Source: Streptomyces clavuligerus
Lineage (GTDB): Bacteria > Actinomycetota > Actinomycetes > Streptomycetales > Streptomycetaceae
NCBI RefSeq assembly: GCF_005519465.1
Contig: NZ_CP027858.1
Coordinates: forward strand, 5,505,001-5,569,000
Direction of reading: 5' to 3'
DNA length: 64,000 nucleotides
The notes beneath the pieces were generated by a model. That model was not told the DNA's origin, did not search any database, and worked only from the letters and a program-made list of their open reading frames with translations. Both the position numbers and the translations under genes were made by a program. Position 1 is the first letter of the stretch; each line of letters begins with the position of its first letter. Of the stretch, positions 30,536 through 41,211 are shown piece after piece.

Positions 30536-31351
30536 ATGACCACCCATCAGCGCCAGGGCGTACGGGAGGCGGACGGACGGGCCGCCGCCGCGCGGGACGA
30601 CGAGGAGGACGACCAGGAAGGGCAGGACGGGCAGCCCTACGACCCGCGCGCCTTCCCGCCCTTCGCGGTCACCGTCGACCTCGCCGTCCTCACCGTCCGT
30701 GACTCCCGCCTCCAGGTCCTGCTGGTCCGGCGCGGCGAGTCCCCCTACCGGGGCGCCTGGGCCCTCCCCGGCGGCTTCGTCCGGCCCGAGGAGTCCGCCG
30801 GATCGGCCGCGCGCCGGGAGCTGGCGGAGGAGACCGGCCTCGGCCACGACACCGTCCACGGCCTCCACCTCGAACAGCTCCGCACCTACAGCGACCCCGG
30901 CCGCGACCCCAGGATGCGGGTCGTCTCCGTCGCCTACACCGCCCTCCTGCCCGATCTGCCCGAACCGCGCGGCGGCGGGGACGCGGCCCACGCCCAGTGG
31001 GTGCCGCGCGACCGGACCGGCCCGCTCGCCTTCGACCACGACCGGATTCTGGCCGACGCCCACGACCGCATCCGGGCCAAGCTCGAATACACCTGTCTCG
31101 CCACCGGCTTCTGTCCCCCCGAGTTCACCCTCGGGGAGCTCCAGCAGGTGTACGAGACGGTCTGGGGCGTCCCGCTCGACCGTCCCAACTTCCGGCGGAA
31201 GGTCCTCGCCACACCCGGCTTCGTGGAAGCCGTCGAGGGCCCGCCGCGCCGCACCGGCGGCCGGGGCAAACCGGCCGCGCTCTACCGCGCGGGCCCCGCG
31301 TCCGCGCTGCACCCTCCGCTCCTGCGACCGGAAGGACGCCCGCAGCCATGA
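30536..31351 (+). CDS. NrtR-like Nudix regulator/hydrolase
   Basis: A 271-residue protein with an N-terminal acidic leader (45 residues), a Nudix domain (FAVTVDLAVLTVRDSRLQVLLVRRG onward) and a C-terminal winged-helix region (FTLGELQQVYETVWGVPLDR), the layout of NrtR. NrtR regulators sense ADP-ribose and control NAD genes. The Nudix box GFVRPEESAGSAARRELAEE-TGL is fully intact, whereas some NrtR proteins have lost it, so hydrolysis may be retained. It overlaps the ADP-ribosylglycohydrolase gene by 4 nt (ATGA), fitting a role in ADP-ribose metabolism. GGGGGAG precedes the ATG. Confidence 0.85.
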   Translation: MTTHQRQGVREADGRAAAARDDEEDDQEGQDGQPYDPRAFPPFAVTVDLAVLTVRDSRLQVLLVRRGESPYRGAWALPGGFVRPEESAGSAARRELAEETGLGHDTVHGLHLEQLRTYSDPGRDPRMRVVSVAYTALLPDLPEPRGGGDAAHAQWVPRDRTGPLAFDHDRILADAHDRIRAKLEYTCLATGFCPPEFTLGELQQVYETVWGVPLDRPNFRRKVLATPGFVEAVEGPPRRTGGRGKPAALYRAGPASALHPPLLRPEGRPQP

Positions 31352-32382
31352 CCACCCTCTGGACCGCCAGGACCGTCACCCGGCAGGCCGCCACCGGCTC
31401 GCTGATCGGTCTCGCCCTCGGGGACGCCCTCGGCTTCCCCACCGAGTTCAACGACGTCCCCGCCATCCTGGCCAAGGCCGGGCCCTGGCGCGGCATGGAC
31501 CTGCCCCGGCCCGCCTTCGTCAGCGACGACACCCAGATGACCCTGGCCGTGGGCCGTGCCGTGCGCACCGCCATGGACCGGGGACTGCTCACCGGTCCCC
31601 GGCTGACCGGACCGCTGCGCGACGAGTACATCGCCTGGTCCCGCTCCCCGGAGAACAACCGCATGCCCGGCCACACCTGCATGGTCGCCTGCGAACAGCT
31701 CGCCGACGGACGGCTGCCCTGGCTCCGGGCCACCCAGATCGGCTCCAAGGGCTGCGGCGCCAATATGCGGGTCGCGCCCATCGGGCTCGTCCCCGGCCTC
31801 AGCGACCAGCAGCGCGCCGGGGCCGCCCAGCTCCAGTCCGCGCTCACCCACGGCCACCCCACGGCGCTCGCCGCCGCCGACCTCACCGCCCGCGCCATCC
31901 ATCTGCTGGTCAGGGGCGCCCAGCCGGAGCAGCTCGTGGGACGGCTGCGGTCGTACGCGTACGAGAACCGCACCCGCTACCACGAGCACTGGCTCGGCGC
32001 GCTGTGGACGCTCGCGCCCGACCCGAGCCCGGAGGCGTTCATCGCCCGGGGCTGGGACGAGTGCCTGACCGCGCTGGACCGGCTCACGGACGCGCTCGCC
32101 GCCCCGGACCCGGAGGCCGACCCCTGCCGGACCACCGGGGACGGCTGGATCGCCGAGGAGGCCCTGGCGAGCGCCCTCCACTGCTTCCTGCTCCTCCCCG
32201 GGGAGCCGGTCGCCGCGCTGCGCCGCGCGGCCTGCACCCGGGGCGACTCCGACTCCATCGCCGCGATCACCGGGGCGCTCGCCGGGGCCCACCTGGGCGC
32301 CGACGCCTGGCCCAAGGAGTGGGCCGAGCGGATCGAGTACCGCAGCGACCTGCTCTCCCTGGGAGCGCTCTGGGACGCCTGA
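31348..32382 (+). CDS. ADP-ribosylglycohydrolase family protein
   Basis: A 344-residue ARH/DraG-like enzyme, which removes ADP-ribose from proteins or other ADP-ribosylated substrates. N-terminal GSLIGLALGDALGFPTEF, the metal-binding SDDTQMTL and the C-terminal GDSDSIAAITGALAGAHLG are the family's Mg-binding signatures. It is translationally coupled to the NrtR-like gene (ATGA overlap) and therefore probably under the twin operators upstream. Released ADP-ribose would be the expected ligand of the regulator, a possible feedback pair (inference). Confidence 0.92.
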   Translation: MTTLWTARTVTRQAATGSLIGLALGDALGFPTEFNDVPAILAKAGPWRGMDLPRPAFVSDDTQMTLAVGRAVRTAMDRGLLTGPRLTGPLRDEYIAWSRSPENNRMPGHTCMVACEQLADGRLPWLRATQIGSKGCGANMRVAPIGLVPGLSDQQRAGAAQLQSALTHGHPTALAAADLTARAIHLLVRGAQPEQLVGRLRSYAYENRTRYHEHWLGALWTLAPDPSPEAFIARGWDECLTALDRLTDALAAPDPEADPCRTTGDGWIAEEALASALHCFLLLPGEPVAALRRAACTRGDSDSIAAITGALAGAHLGADAWPKEWAERIEYRSDLLSLGALWDA

Positions 32383-32426
32383 CGCCGCTGCCCGGCCGTG
32401 CCCCCGGGGGAAGCTCCGCCGGAGCC

Positions 32427-33119
32427 TCAGCCGGGCCGCCCGAGCGCCGACGCCCGGCGCGTCCGCACCAGGAAGTCCTCGACCCGGGCGCGGTCCGGCG
32501 CGGCGGGCAGCGGGGAGCGGGCCACCGCCCGCTCCACCTCGTCCGCCGTGCGGTGCATCCAGGACTCGACCTCGGGCCAGCCCACCTCGCCCCGCTTGAC
32601 CGCGAGCAGCCGTTCGCGCTCCGCGCCGACGTCGAGGACCAGCTCGCCCGTGCGCAGCAGCTCCCGGCAGGAGGCCAGCAGCCGCAGCAGATGCATGGCG
32701 TGCTTCCAGCGCGGCACGCCCCCCTCCCGGAGCTGCCCCTCCAGCCGCCGCCGCTGCCCCAGGGCGTAGCCGGTGAACGTCTCGTGGACCTGCCGGGAGA
32801 GAAAGGCCCCGCGCAGCTCCCGCAGCTCCCGTCCGGTGGCGTCGATCCGTTCCACGAGCGGGGAGTGCAGACACTCCAGGATGTTCGGGTTCGCCCGCAG
32901 CGCCAGCTCGCAGAAGCGTTCCAGCTCCCAGGAGAACTGCTCCTCGGCGGGCCCCTCCACATGGCGGGGCGGCTTCTCGAACCGCCAGTACAGCGCGGTG
33001 GGCGCGAGGAAGACACCCCGCCGGTCGATGTCGCTGCCGTCGGTCGCGAGCCCGAAGGCCCGCGAACCCATGACGCAGGAATAGATCGTGTGCTCGTGTA
33101 TCAGCTCTTCCGGGGTCAC
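32427..33119 (-). CDS. Predicted nucleotidyltransferase
   Basis: A 230-residue protein of the DNA-polymerase-beta-like nucleotidyltransferase superfamily. Near the start, MGSRAFGLATDGSDIDRRGVFL is a GS...DxD active-site block (the second acidic pair is SDID). Relatives are annotated as predicted nucleotidyltransferases (YcgL/RlaP-like); the substrate is unknown. I chose the GTG giving the VTPEELIHEH start because homologues begin there and upstream in-frame sequence is not family-like. It converges on the ADP-ribosylglycohydrolase gene (44 nt apart). Confidence 0.8.
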   Translation of the reverse strand: MTPEELIHEHTIYSCVMGSRAFGLATDGSDIDRRGVFLAPTALYWRFEKPPRHVEGPAEEQFSWELERFCELALRANPNILECLHSPLVERIDATGRELRELRGAFLSRQVHETFTGYALGQRRRLEGQLREGGVPRWKHAMHLLRLLASCRELLRTGELVLDVGAERERLLAVKRGEVGWPEVESWMHRTADEVERAVARSPLPAAPDRARVEDFLVRTRRASALGRPG

Positions 33120-33311
33120 GCCCTCACCGTAGGTCCCTTCTCCCCGCTGAGCTGCGCTTTTTCCCTGAGGTGAGGGGGTGGCCCGGCGCTGCGGCGAAGG
33201 GGTGCGGGGGCGCCGGGCACCCCTCGCCGAATAGGCTGAACGGAGCATCCGGAAGCGCCGGGGCAGCGGACCGGCACGACGGGCCGGACGAGCACGGGCA
33301 GGGAGCAGACG

Positions 33312-33674
33312 GTGGCGGTACGCGCGGTCCGAGGGGCCGTCCAACTGGAACGCGACGAGGCCGGGCACATGGACGAGCGGGTCAGCGCCCTGCTCACCGC
33401 CATCCTGGAGCGGAACGGCATCGACGAGGACGACCTGATCAGCGTCTGGTTCACCGCCACACCCGATCTGCGCAGCGGCTTCCCCGCCGCCGCGGCCCGC
33501 GGCCTGGGCATCGTCGACGTCCCGTTGATCTGCGCCCAGGAGATGGACGTCGCCAGCGCCATGCCCCGGGTCGTCCGGATACTCGCCCATGTCGACTCCG
33601 GCCTGGAACGGTCCGAGATCACCCATGTGTACCTCGGTGCCGCCGCCGCTCTCCGCAAGGACATCGCCCAGTGA
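33312..33674 (+). CDS. aroH: Chorismate mutase (AroH type)
   Basis: A 120-residue chorismate mutase of the monofunctional AroH fold found in Bacillus and actinobacteria, converting chorismate to prephenate. Seen: VRAVRGAVQLERDEAGHMDERV (containing the conserved RGA and E-D-E residues), VWFTATPDLRSGFPAAAARGLG and IRVL-type C-terminus HVYLGAAAALRKDIA. GTG start with GGGAG 6 nt upstream; TAGGCT at 33232 may be a -10. Its stop overlaps the tyrA start by 4 nt, so both steps to 4-hydroxyphenylpyruvate are coupled. Confidence 0.93.
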   Translation: MAVRAVRGAVQLERDEAGHMDERVSALLTAILERNGIDEDDLISVWFTATPDLRSGFPAAAARGLGIVDVPLICAQEMDVASAMPRVVRILAHVDSGLERSEITHVYLGAAAALRKDIAQ

Positions 33675-34756
33675 GAACCGCAGCCGTCATCGGAACCGGA
33701 CTGATCGGCACGTCCGCCGCCCTGGCCCTGTCCGGCCGGGGTGTCACCGTCCACCTCATCGACCACGACCCCGAGCGGGCCCGTACCGCCGCCGCCCTCG
33801 GCGCGGGCACGGACGACCCGCTGGAGGGGCCGGTGGACCTCGCGGTCGTCGCCGTCCCCCCGGCGCTCACCGCGACCGCGCTCGCCGACGCCATGCGCGC
33901 CGGGATCGCCCGCGGCTACCTCGACGTCGCCAGCGTCAAGGGCGGCCCCCGGCGCGAGCTGGAGGCCCTGTCGCTGGACCTCTCCTCGTACATCGGCACC
34001 CACCCCATGTCCGGCAAGGAGCGCTCCGGGCCGCTCGCGGCCACCGCCGACCTCTTCGAGGGGCGGCCCTGGGTGCTGACGCCCACCCCGGTGACGGACA
34101 CCGAGGTGCTCAATCTGGCGCTGGAGCTGGTGGCGCTCTGCCGGGCCGTCCCCGTCGTGATGGACGCCGACGCCCACGACCGGGCCGTGGCGCTCGTCTC
34201 GCACACCCCGCAGCTCGTCTCCTCCATGGTCGCGGCGCGGCTGCGGGAGGCCGACGAGACGGCCGTGCGCCTGTGCGGCCAGGGCATCCGCGATGTCACC
34301 CGGATCGCCGCGTCCGACCCCCGGATGTGGGTCGACATCCTCTCCGCCAACCCCGGCCCGGTGGCCGACGTGCTCTCCGGGATCGCCGCCGACCTGGACG
34401 GGACGGTGGCGGCGCTGCGCGCGCTCGCGTCCGCGGACCCGGCGAAGCGGGAGGACGGGGTCGGCGCCATCGAGGACGTGCTGCGGCGCGGCAACGCGGG
34501 CCGCTCCCGGGTCCCGGGCAAGCACGGCGCCGCCCCCGCCGCGTACGAGATCGTCGCGGTCCTCATCAGCGACGAGCCGGGCGAGCTGGCGCGGATCTTC
34601 GCCGACGCGGGCCGGGCCGCCGTCAACATCGAGGACGTGCGGATCGAGCACGCCACCGGGCAGCAGGCGGGCCTGGTGCAGCTCATGGTGGAACCCGCGG
34701 CGGCGGCGGTGCTCTCGGCGACCCTGCGTGAGCGCGGCTGGTCCATCCGCCACTAG
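33671..34756 (+). CDS. tyrA: Prephenate dehydrogenase with ACT domain
   Basis: A 361-residue enzyme of tyrosine synthesis, oxidising prephenate to 4-hydroxyphenylpyruvate. The Rossmann start is AAVIGTGLIGTSAALALSG; prephenate-binding HPMSGKERSGP and the LVSHTPQLVSSMVAARL helix follow. Residues about 285-361 are an ACT domain (YEIVAVLISDEPGELARIF), likely a tyrosine-feedback site. GTG start overlaps the chorismate mutase stop. The DNA of the ACT end is partly duplicated 500 bp downstream. Confidence 0.95.
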   Translation: MRTAAVIGTGLIGTSAALALSGRGVTVHLIDHDPERARTAAALGAGTDDPLEGPVDLAVVAVPPALTATALADAMRAGIARGYLDVASVKGGPRRELEALSLDLSSYIGTHPMSGKERSGPLAATADLFEGRPWVLTPTPVTDTEVLNLALELVALCRAVPVVMDADAHDRAVALVSHTPQLVSSMVAARLREADETAVRLCGQGIRDVTRIAASDPRMWVDILSANPGPVADVLSGIAADLDGTVAALRALASADPAKREDGVGAIEDVLRRGNAGRSRVPGKHGAAPAAYEIVAVLISDEPGELARIFADAGRAAVNIEDVRIEHATGQQAGLVQLMVEPAAAAVLSATLRERGWSIRH

Positions 34757-35559
34757 GAGTGCCGTGCCCAGGGCGTCGTCCGCCCGGGGTGCCTCCCGCT
34801 CGCGGGAGTGCCGTACGCAGGACGAAGACGGCGCCGCGGAAGCGGGCCACGTGTGCCTCCCGCTCGCGGGGGTGCCGCACGGCGGGGAGGAAGCCTCCAC
34901 CCGGGCCGGGCAGGGGCGGTGGGCTGTGCCCGGGGCCCTGTGCCGCCGGGTCCCAGGCAGTGCCGTGCCGGAGGGACGGGGCGGCGCCGGCACGGCCCGG
35001 ACCCGCCCGGTCCCGTGTGCCGTTGTGCCGGGGGTGCCGCCGCCCGTGCCGCCGGGCACGGGGGAGTGCTGTGCCGGAGGGGCGGCGCCGGTCCGACCCG
35101 GCCCGACCGGTCCCGTGCGCCGTCGGGCCGGGCCGCCGTCGGTATCGAGGACGTGCATCGGGCACGCCAGCGGGCAGCGGGCGGGCCCGGTGCGGCTCAT
35201 GGTGGAACCGGCGGCGGCGGAGTCCCCGCGCGAGCGTGGCCGGTCCCTCCGGCACCAGGTGTGCCGACCCCATGGTGTCGTCCGCCCGGGGCCCCGCGCC
35301 GGGGGTGCCGCCGGGCACGGGGGAGTGCCCTGCCCGGTGCCGCGCCCCGCGTGGCGGCCCGCCCGTCGGCCCGCCACGCCGGGGCGCCGTACGGCCGCGC
35401 ACACCCCCCGGCGACCCGCCGACACCCCCGTCCGCACGGGCGCGCGGGGGTACGGACGTACGGGTGTGCCTGCGAGCCCGTGGCACTCGGTAACCTTGTT
35501 CGGGGCCCACCGCACTTCCGCCGGCCTCTCTCCCCACCTCAGGAAAGGTGTCCGACACC
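34757..35559 (+). repeat. Gene-free repeat zone after tyrA
   Basis: About 800 nt without a supported gene. It contains many copies of GAGTGCCGTGCC-like words, two CTCCCGCTCGCGGG boxes (34793 and 34857) and two copies of CCGCCGGGCACGGGGGAGTG (about 35049 and 35308). A decayed copy of the tyrA 3' end lies at 35127-35291. Reading frames here are Arg/Gly/Ala-rich and not family-like. Confidence 0.65.
35127..35291 (+). pseudogene. Frameshifted copy of the tyrA 3' end
   Basis: The segment resembles 34611-34789 (end of the ACT domain plus about 30 nt past the stop). Shared blocks include GCCGGGCCGCCGTC, ATCGAGGACGTGC, GCTCATGGTGGAACC and GTCGTCCGCCCGGGG, in the same order. The copy has base changes, a frame change after ATCGAGGACGTGC and a deletion of about 13 nt, so it cannot encode an ACT domain. 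It is a partial tandem duplication that has decayed. Confidence 0.75.
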
Positions 35560-36234
35560 GTGGAATCCGTGATCGTCGCCATCGACGGCCCCGCCGGCAC
35601 GGGCAAGTCGAGCACGTCCAGGGCCGTGGCCGCCGAGCTGGGGCTGAGCTACCTGGACACGGGCGCGCAGTACCGGGCGATCACCTGGTGGATGATCAAC
35701 AACGGTGTCGACGTCGCCGACCCGGCCGCGATCGCCTCCGCCGCCGAGAAGCCCGCCATCGTCTCCGGCACCGACCCGGACGGGCCGACCATCACCGTCG
35801 ACGGCGCGGACGCCGCCGGACCCATCCGCACCCAGGAGGTCAGCTCCAAGGTCAGCGCGGTCAGCGCGGTCCCCGAGGTGCGGACCCGGATCACCGAGCT
35901 CCAGCGCGCCATCGCCGCCGCCGCCCCGGCGGGCATCGTGGTCGAGGGCCGGGACATCGGCACCACCGTCCTCCCGGACGCCGACCTCAAGATCTTCCTG
36001 ACCGCCTCCGCCGAGGCCCGCGCCGCCCGCCGCACCGGCGAGCTGAAGGGCGCCGACCTCGCCGCCACCAAGGAGGCGCTGATCAAGCGGGACGCGGCCG
36101 ACTCCAGCCGCAAGACCTCCCCGCTGGCCAAGGCGGACGACGCCGTCGAGGTCGACACCACCGACCTCACCCTCCAGCAGGTCATCGAGTGCGTCGTGAC
36201 CCTGGTCCGCGAGAAGCAGCAGGCAACGCGGTGA
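35560..36234 (+). CDS. cmk: Cytidylate kinase
   Basis: A 224-residue CMP/dCMP kinase. The P-loop [19 protein letters not shown] lies at the N-terminus; [17 protein letters not shown] and the NMP-binding [21 protein letters not shown] with the late [13 protein letters not shown] are diagnostic. The GTG at 35560 gives [11 protein letters not shown] and correct spacing to AGGAAAGG; a GTG 12 nt earlier is an alternative. Its stop overlaps plsC (GTGA). The aroH-tyrA-cmk-plsC-der order is conserved in Streptomyces. Confidence 0.94.
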   Translation: MESVIVAIDGPAGTGKSSTSRAVAAELGLSYLDTGAQYRAITWWMINNGVDVADPAAIASAAEKPAIVSGTDPDGPTITVDGADAAGPIRTQEVSSKVSAVSAVPEVRTRITELQRAIAAAAPAGIVVEGRDIGTTVLPDADLKIFLTASAEARAARRTGELKGADLAATKEALIKRDAADSSRKTSPLAKADDAVEVDTTDLTLQQVIECVVTLVREKQQATR

Positions 36235-36932
36235 CCCGGGCCGTCGGCGCGCCCCCGGCACCGGGCGGCTCCGGCCGTACCGGGGCCGCCCCCTCGGCCC
36301 GGGGCGCCGCCGTCGGCCGGGGCATCGGCATCGGCCTGATGAACGGGTTCTGGCGGCCCCGGATTCTCGGCGCCTGGCGGGTCCCGGCCACCGGACCGGT
36401 GATCCTGGCCGTGAACCACACCCACTTCGTGGACGGCCCGATGCTGATGGGCACCGCGCCGCGGCCGGTACACTTCCTGATCAAAAAAGAGGCGTTCATC
36501 GGCCCGCTCGACCCCTTCCTGCGGGGCATCGGCCAGCTGAAGGTGGACCGCTCGGGGGCCGACCGCTCGGCCGTCACCGGGGCGCTCGCCGTGCTGGAGC
36601 AGGGCGGAGTCCTCGGGATCTTCCCCGAGGGCACCCGGGGCGAGGGCGACTTCGCCTCGCTGCGCGGCGGGCTCACCTACTTCGCCGTGCGCTCCGGGGC
36701 CCCCGTCGTCCCGGTCGCGGTCCTGGGCGGCGACGAACGGCCCGGACGGCTGGTGAAGGCGCTTCCCGCGCTCGGCAGCCGGGTGGACGTCATCTTCGGG
36801 GACGCCTTCCACGCCGGGGACGGCAGTGGCCGCCGGACCCGCGCCGCACTGGACGAGGCCACCGCCGGGCTCCAGCGGCGGCTGCGCGCCCATCTGGAAA
36901 ACGCCAGGCGCCTGACCGGCCGCGCCGGGTAA
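36231..36932 (+). CDS. plsC: 1-acylglycerol-3-phosphate acyltransferase
   Basis: A 233-residue PlsC-type acyltransferase that makes phosphatidic acid at the membrane. Motif [10 protein letters not shown] (NHx4D) and motif [15 protein letters not shown] are intact, and VDRSGADRS is motif II-like. A 35-residue Pro/Ala/Gly leader precedes the domain. GTG start overlaps the cmk stop by 4 nt, and der follows 59 nt downstream, so the three are probably one operon. Confidence 0.9.
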   Translation: MTRAVGAPPAPGGSGRTGAAPSARGAAVGRGIGIGLMNGFWRPRILGAWRVPATGPVILAVNHTHFVDGPMLMGTAPRPVHFLIKKEAFIGPLDPFLRGIGQLKVDRSGADRSAVTGALAVLEQGGVLGIFPEGTRGEGDFASLRGGLTYFAVRSGAPVVPVAVLGGDERPGRLVKALPALGSRVDVIFGDAFHAGDGSGRRTRAALDEATAGLQRRLRAHLENARRLTGRAG

Positions 36933-36991
36933 GACTTGAGCTGTGGATCGCCCCGAAGGCGATCCGGTTGACCACACGAGGAACGGACTTC

Positions 36992-38440
36992 ATGAACGAC
37001 CAGCACGACCACGGAGCGCTCGGCGACGCCGAGTACGCGGAGTTCATGGAGCTTGCCGCGGAAGAGGGCTTCGACCTGGAGGCCGTCGAGGAGGCGATCG
37101 ACGAGGCGGGCCACGGCCCGCTGCCCGTCCTCGCCGTCGTCGGCCGTCCCAATGTCGGCAAGTCGACCCTGGTGAACCGCATCATCGGCCGCCGTGAGGC
37201 CGTGGTGGAGGACAAGCCGGGCGTCACCCGCGACCGCGTCACCTACGAGGCCGAATGGGCGGGCCGCCGCTTCAAGGTCGTCGACACGGGCGGCTGGGAG
37301 CAGGACGTCCTCGGCATCGACGCCTCCGTCGCCGCCCAGGCCGAGTACGCCATCGAGGCCGCCGACGCGGTCGTCTTCGTCGTGGACGCCTCCGTCGGCG
37401 CCACCGACACCGACGAGGCCGTCGTCCGGCTGCTGCGCCGCGCCGGAAAGCCCGTGGTGCTCTGCGCCAACAAGGTCGACGGCCCCAGCGGCGAGGCGGA
37501 CGCCGCCGCGCTCTGGTCGCTCGGCCTCGGCGAGCCCCACCCGGTCTCCGCGCTCCACGGGCGCGGCACCGGCGACATGCTCGACGCGGTCCTGGAGGCG
37601 CTGCCCGAGGCCCCGGCGCAGTCCTTCGGCACGGCCGTCGGCGGCCCCCGCCGGATCGCCCTCATCGGCCGTCCCAACGTCGGCAAGTCCTCCCTCCTGA
37701 ACAAGGTGGCGCGGGAGGAGCGGGTCGTCGTCAACGAGCTGGCCGGCACCACCCGCGACCCCGTCGACGAGCTGATCGAGCTGGGCGGCGTGACCTGGAA
37801 GTTCGTCGACACCGCCGGTATCCGCCGCCGGGTCCACCTCCAGGAGGGCGCCGACTACTACGCCTCGCTGCGCACCGCGGCGGCCGTGGAGAAGGCCGAG
37901 GTCGCCGTCGTCCTGATCGACGCCAGTGAGAACATCAGCGTCCAGGACCAGCGGATCGTCACCATGGCCGTCGAGGCCGGACGGGCGATGGTGATCGCGT
38001 TCAACAAGTGGGACACCCTCGACGAGGAGCGCCGCTACTACCTGGAGCGCGAGATCGAGACCGAGCTGGGGCAGATCGCCTGGGCCCCCCGGGTCAATGT
38101 CTCGGCGCGCACCGGCCGCCATATGGAGAAGCTGGTCCCGGCGATCGAGACCGCGCTCGCGGGCTGGGAGACCCGGGTGCCCACCGGCCGCCTCAACGCC
38201 TTCCTGGGCGAGCTGGTCGCCGCCCATCCGCACCCGATCCGGGGCGGCAAGCAGCCGCGCATCCTCTTCGGCACCCAGGCGGGCACCAAGCCGCCGCGGT
38301 TCGTCCTCTTCTCCTCCGGCTTCCTGGAGCACGGCTACCGCCGCTTCGTCGAGCGCAGGCTGCGGGAGGAGTTCGGCTTCGAGGGCACCCCGATCCAGAT
38401 CTCGGTGCGGGTGCGGGAGAAGCGCGGACGCAAGAAGTAG
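36992..38440 (+). CDS. der: Ribosome biogenesis GTPase Der
   Basis: A 482-residue double-GTPase acting in 50S subunit maturation. Two G domains carry GRPNVGKST and [10 protein letters not shown]-loops, DTGGWE and DTAGIRR switch II motifs, and NKVD and NKWD specificity motifs; a C-terminal KH-like domain ([23 protein letters not shown]) and the basic tail REKRGRKK follow. A 45-residue acidic N-terminal helix ([17 protein letters not shown]) is the usual actinobacterial extension. ATG with GAGGA 9 nt upstream. Confidence 0.96.
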   Translation: MNDQHDHGALGDAEYAEFMELAAEEGFDLEAVEEAIDEAGHGPLPVLAVVGRPNVGKSTLVNRIIGRREAVVEDKPGVTRDRVTYEAEWAGRRFKVVDTGGWEQDVLGIDASVAAQAEYAIEAADAVVFVVDASVGATDTDEAVVRLLRRAGKPVVLCANKVDGPSGEADAAALWSLGLGEPHPVSALHGRGTGDMLDAVLEALPEAPAQSFGTAVGGPRRIALIGRPNVGKSSLLNKVAREERVVVNELAGTTRDPVDELIELGGVTWKFVDTAGIRRRVHLQEGADYYASLRTAAAVEKAEVAVVLIDASENISVQDQRIVTMAVEAGRAMVIAFNKWDTLDEERRYYLEREIETELGQIAWAPRVNVSARTGRHMEKLVPAIETALAGWETRVPTGRLNAFLGELVAAHPHPIRGGKQPRILFGTQAGTKPPRFVLFSSGFLEHGYRRFVERRLREEFGFEGTPIQISVRVREKRGRKK

Positions 38441-38460
38441 TCCCGGCTCCCCGCCGCGTT

Positions 38461-38501
38461 CGCCGCTGCCCCGGACGGTCCGCCCGTCCGGGGCAGCGGC
38501 G
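38461..38501 (+). terminator. Terminator after der
   Basis: An 18-bp perfect stem (38461-38478 and 38484-38501) with a 5-nt loop, 20 nt after the der stop and 27 nt before the end of the convergent hypothetical gene. Likely bidirectional; no T-tract. Confidence 0.85.
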
Positions 38502-38527
38502 CGCGGTGCCCCCGGGGACCCGGCCGC

Positions 38528-38956
38528 TCACAGGCCCCGGCGGGGGGCGGGCGGCAGCGCGGCGGGGTAGTGGCCGACGGGGGCCAGGGGCCCGGGAAAG
38601 GGCTGCCAGCCCGTGCCGGGGTACGGCGCGGGGGCACCGGACCCGAAGCCGCGGCCGGGGTGGTGGCCGGGGTACTGGCCGGTGCCGAACGACCGGAACA
38701 CCAGGTCCTCCTCGCCGCTGCGGTCCCCTGGCAGGGTCCGGAAGGCCCGCCGGAACTCGGCGCACAGAGCCTCGTAGATCGGCGTGGAGGACCCGGTGGA
38801 CAGCGGGGTCACCGGGGGCGCGGAGGGGTAGTCGTGCGGGGTCTCGCGCGCGGGCCGCATCGCGGGGATCTGACCGTACGGATGGCGGCTGGGGTCGTAT
38901 GAGTGCACGTACCTGAGAACGACGCACGCCCCCGGCCCGTCACTGCCCGCCCGCAC
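38528..38956 (-). CDS. Hypothetical protein
   Basis: A 142-residue protein with no recognised domain. It has Tyr/Pro-rich ends (YDPSRHPYGQIPAMRPARE; GHHPGRGFGSGAPAPYPG) and a short, possibly folded centre STPIYEALCAEFRRAFRTLPG then DRSGEEDLVFRSFGTG, which I recall in similar form from Streptomyces homologues. Start is uncertain: GTG at 38956, GTG at 38908 and ATG at 38860 are all in frame, none with a clear ribosome binding site. It converges with der. Confidence 0.62.
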   Translation of the reverse strand: MRAGSDGPGACVVLRYVHSYDPSRHPYGQIPAMRPARETPHDYPSAPPVTPLSTGSSTPIYEALCAEFRRAFRTLPGDRSGEEDLVFRSFGTGQYPGHHPGRGFGSGAPAPYPGTGWQPFPGPLAPVGHYPAALPPAPRRGL

Positions 38957-39102
38957 CGGAAACCGGCCCCGGGAGCGGTTGTTCCCGGAGCCGGTCGTTC
39001 CTGGTGCGGATGTACGGAGACGAACGGGACGTAAGGGTGCGAGTTATGAGAAGAGGGACGTACAGGGTGTAACGGGGGCGGTTCGCGGGGAGCCGGAGGG
39101 GC

Positions 39103-39948
39103 TCAGGAGGAGCCGGTGCCCGCCAGCGGCATCGCGGCGGCCACCAGCCGCCCGCCCGCCGCCGCCTTCTCCAGCGCGTCCCGCATCAGGTCCTCGCGCG
39201 GCTGCTGGCCGATCGACCCGGCGGGCGCCGCGTACACCAGCACCGTGTGGGTCTTGTTGGCGGTGGTGCGCCAGTCCTCCGTGACCTGGAGCGGCTGGTG
39301 CGCCTGCCACCAGGCGACCGGGCTGCCCCCGGCGGGACCCGGCTGGAGCACGGCGTGGAGCTGCCCCATGGCCAGCAGCACCGACCAGCCGGAGAGCGGC
39401 ACGGGCGCCCGGTCCACATCGTGCACCGGGGCGAAGCCCTGCTCGATCAGGAGGGGCAGGAAGACATCCCCCGACGAGCCGTCCGTCCCCGGGCGGGCGA
39501 TCGGACCGGTGGGCTCCACCACCAGGGCGGGATGGAGCGCCCCCGAGACCAGGATCAGACCGCTGGTGATGCCGAGGACCGCCTGCCCGGGCGCGGGCTC
39601 CGGCGGCGGCGTCCGGTCCGGGGCGGCACCGGGCACCGGGGCCGGGACGGGGGGAGCGGCGGCGGACCGCTGCTCGCCGGTGATCGACCGCACCGCGCCC
39701 TGGAGCTGGTCCTCGGCGACCCGGACCACCTGGGAGGGGATGCAGCTCGCATGGGCGAAGGCGAGAACGGCGGTCTCCTCGCCCACGAACAGCACCGTGC
39801 TGGTGCGCTCCTGCTCGGTGTCGCCCGGGGTGCGGCAGGAGGTGCAGTCATAGCCGCTCGGGGCGGACTCGCCGGCGAGCAGCCGGTCGGCTTCCTGATC
39901 ACCGATCTCGGCGCGTACGTCCTCGCTGACGTCGAGCATGCGCGGCAC
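39103..39948 (-). CDS. Hypothetical protein with CxxC motif
   Basis: A 281-residue protein without a named domain. The N-terminal part contains YDCTSCRTPGD, a CxxC pair that could bind metal, then TSTVLFVGEETAVLAFAHASCIPSQVV; the middle is Pro-rich; the C-terminal part has mixed alpha/beta character ending in a helix (LMRDALEKAAAGGRLVAAAMPLAG). No signal peptide. The GTG start was chosen because GAGGAG lies 6 nt upstream in coding sense; an upstream in-frame GTG at 40008 would lack a site. Homologues occur in Streptomyces, function unknown. Confidence 0.75.
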   Translation of the reverse strand: MPRMLDVSEDVRAEIGDQEADRLLAGESAPSGYDCTSCRTPGDTEQERTSTVLFVGEETAVLAFAHASCIPSQVVRVAEDQLQGAVRSITGEQRSAAAPPVPAPVPGAAPDRTPPPEPAPGQAVLGITSGLILVSGALHPALVVEPTGPIARPGTDGSSGDVFLPLLIEQGFAPVHDVDRAPVPLSGWSVLLAMGQLHAVLQPGPAGGSPVAWWQAHQPLQVTEDWRTTANKTHTVLVYAAPAGSIGQQPREDLMRDALEKAAAGGRLVAAAMPLAGTGSS

Positions 39949-40232
39949 GGGTGGCTCCTCGGACTTGTTCCTGTGCGCCGGGTCGGTCCCGGCTCCTCCA
40001 GGGTTCAACGGGTCTCTGTGGCGGGAGTCACGCTTCCAGGGCAGCGGAATCCAACCATCCGACGCGAGGGGTGAGGGCGGGGCCCCTCTTCGTCACTCCC
40101 TGTCATGAAACGCTGAGTGATCACGGGTTGACGGAGTGAACAGCCTCACAGGTTTAGCGGTGGGCTGGTCTATAAATCCGGAAATCAGTGAATCAAAGGG
40201 GTGTCCGGAAAGCGCCGCTACCGGCGGTAATC

Positions 40233-41211
<979 letters not shown>

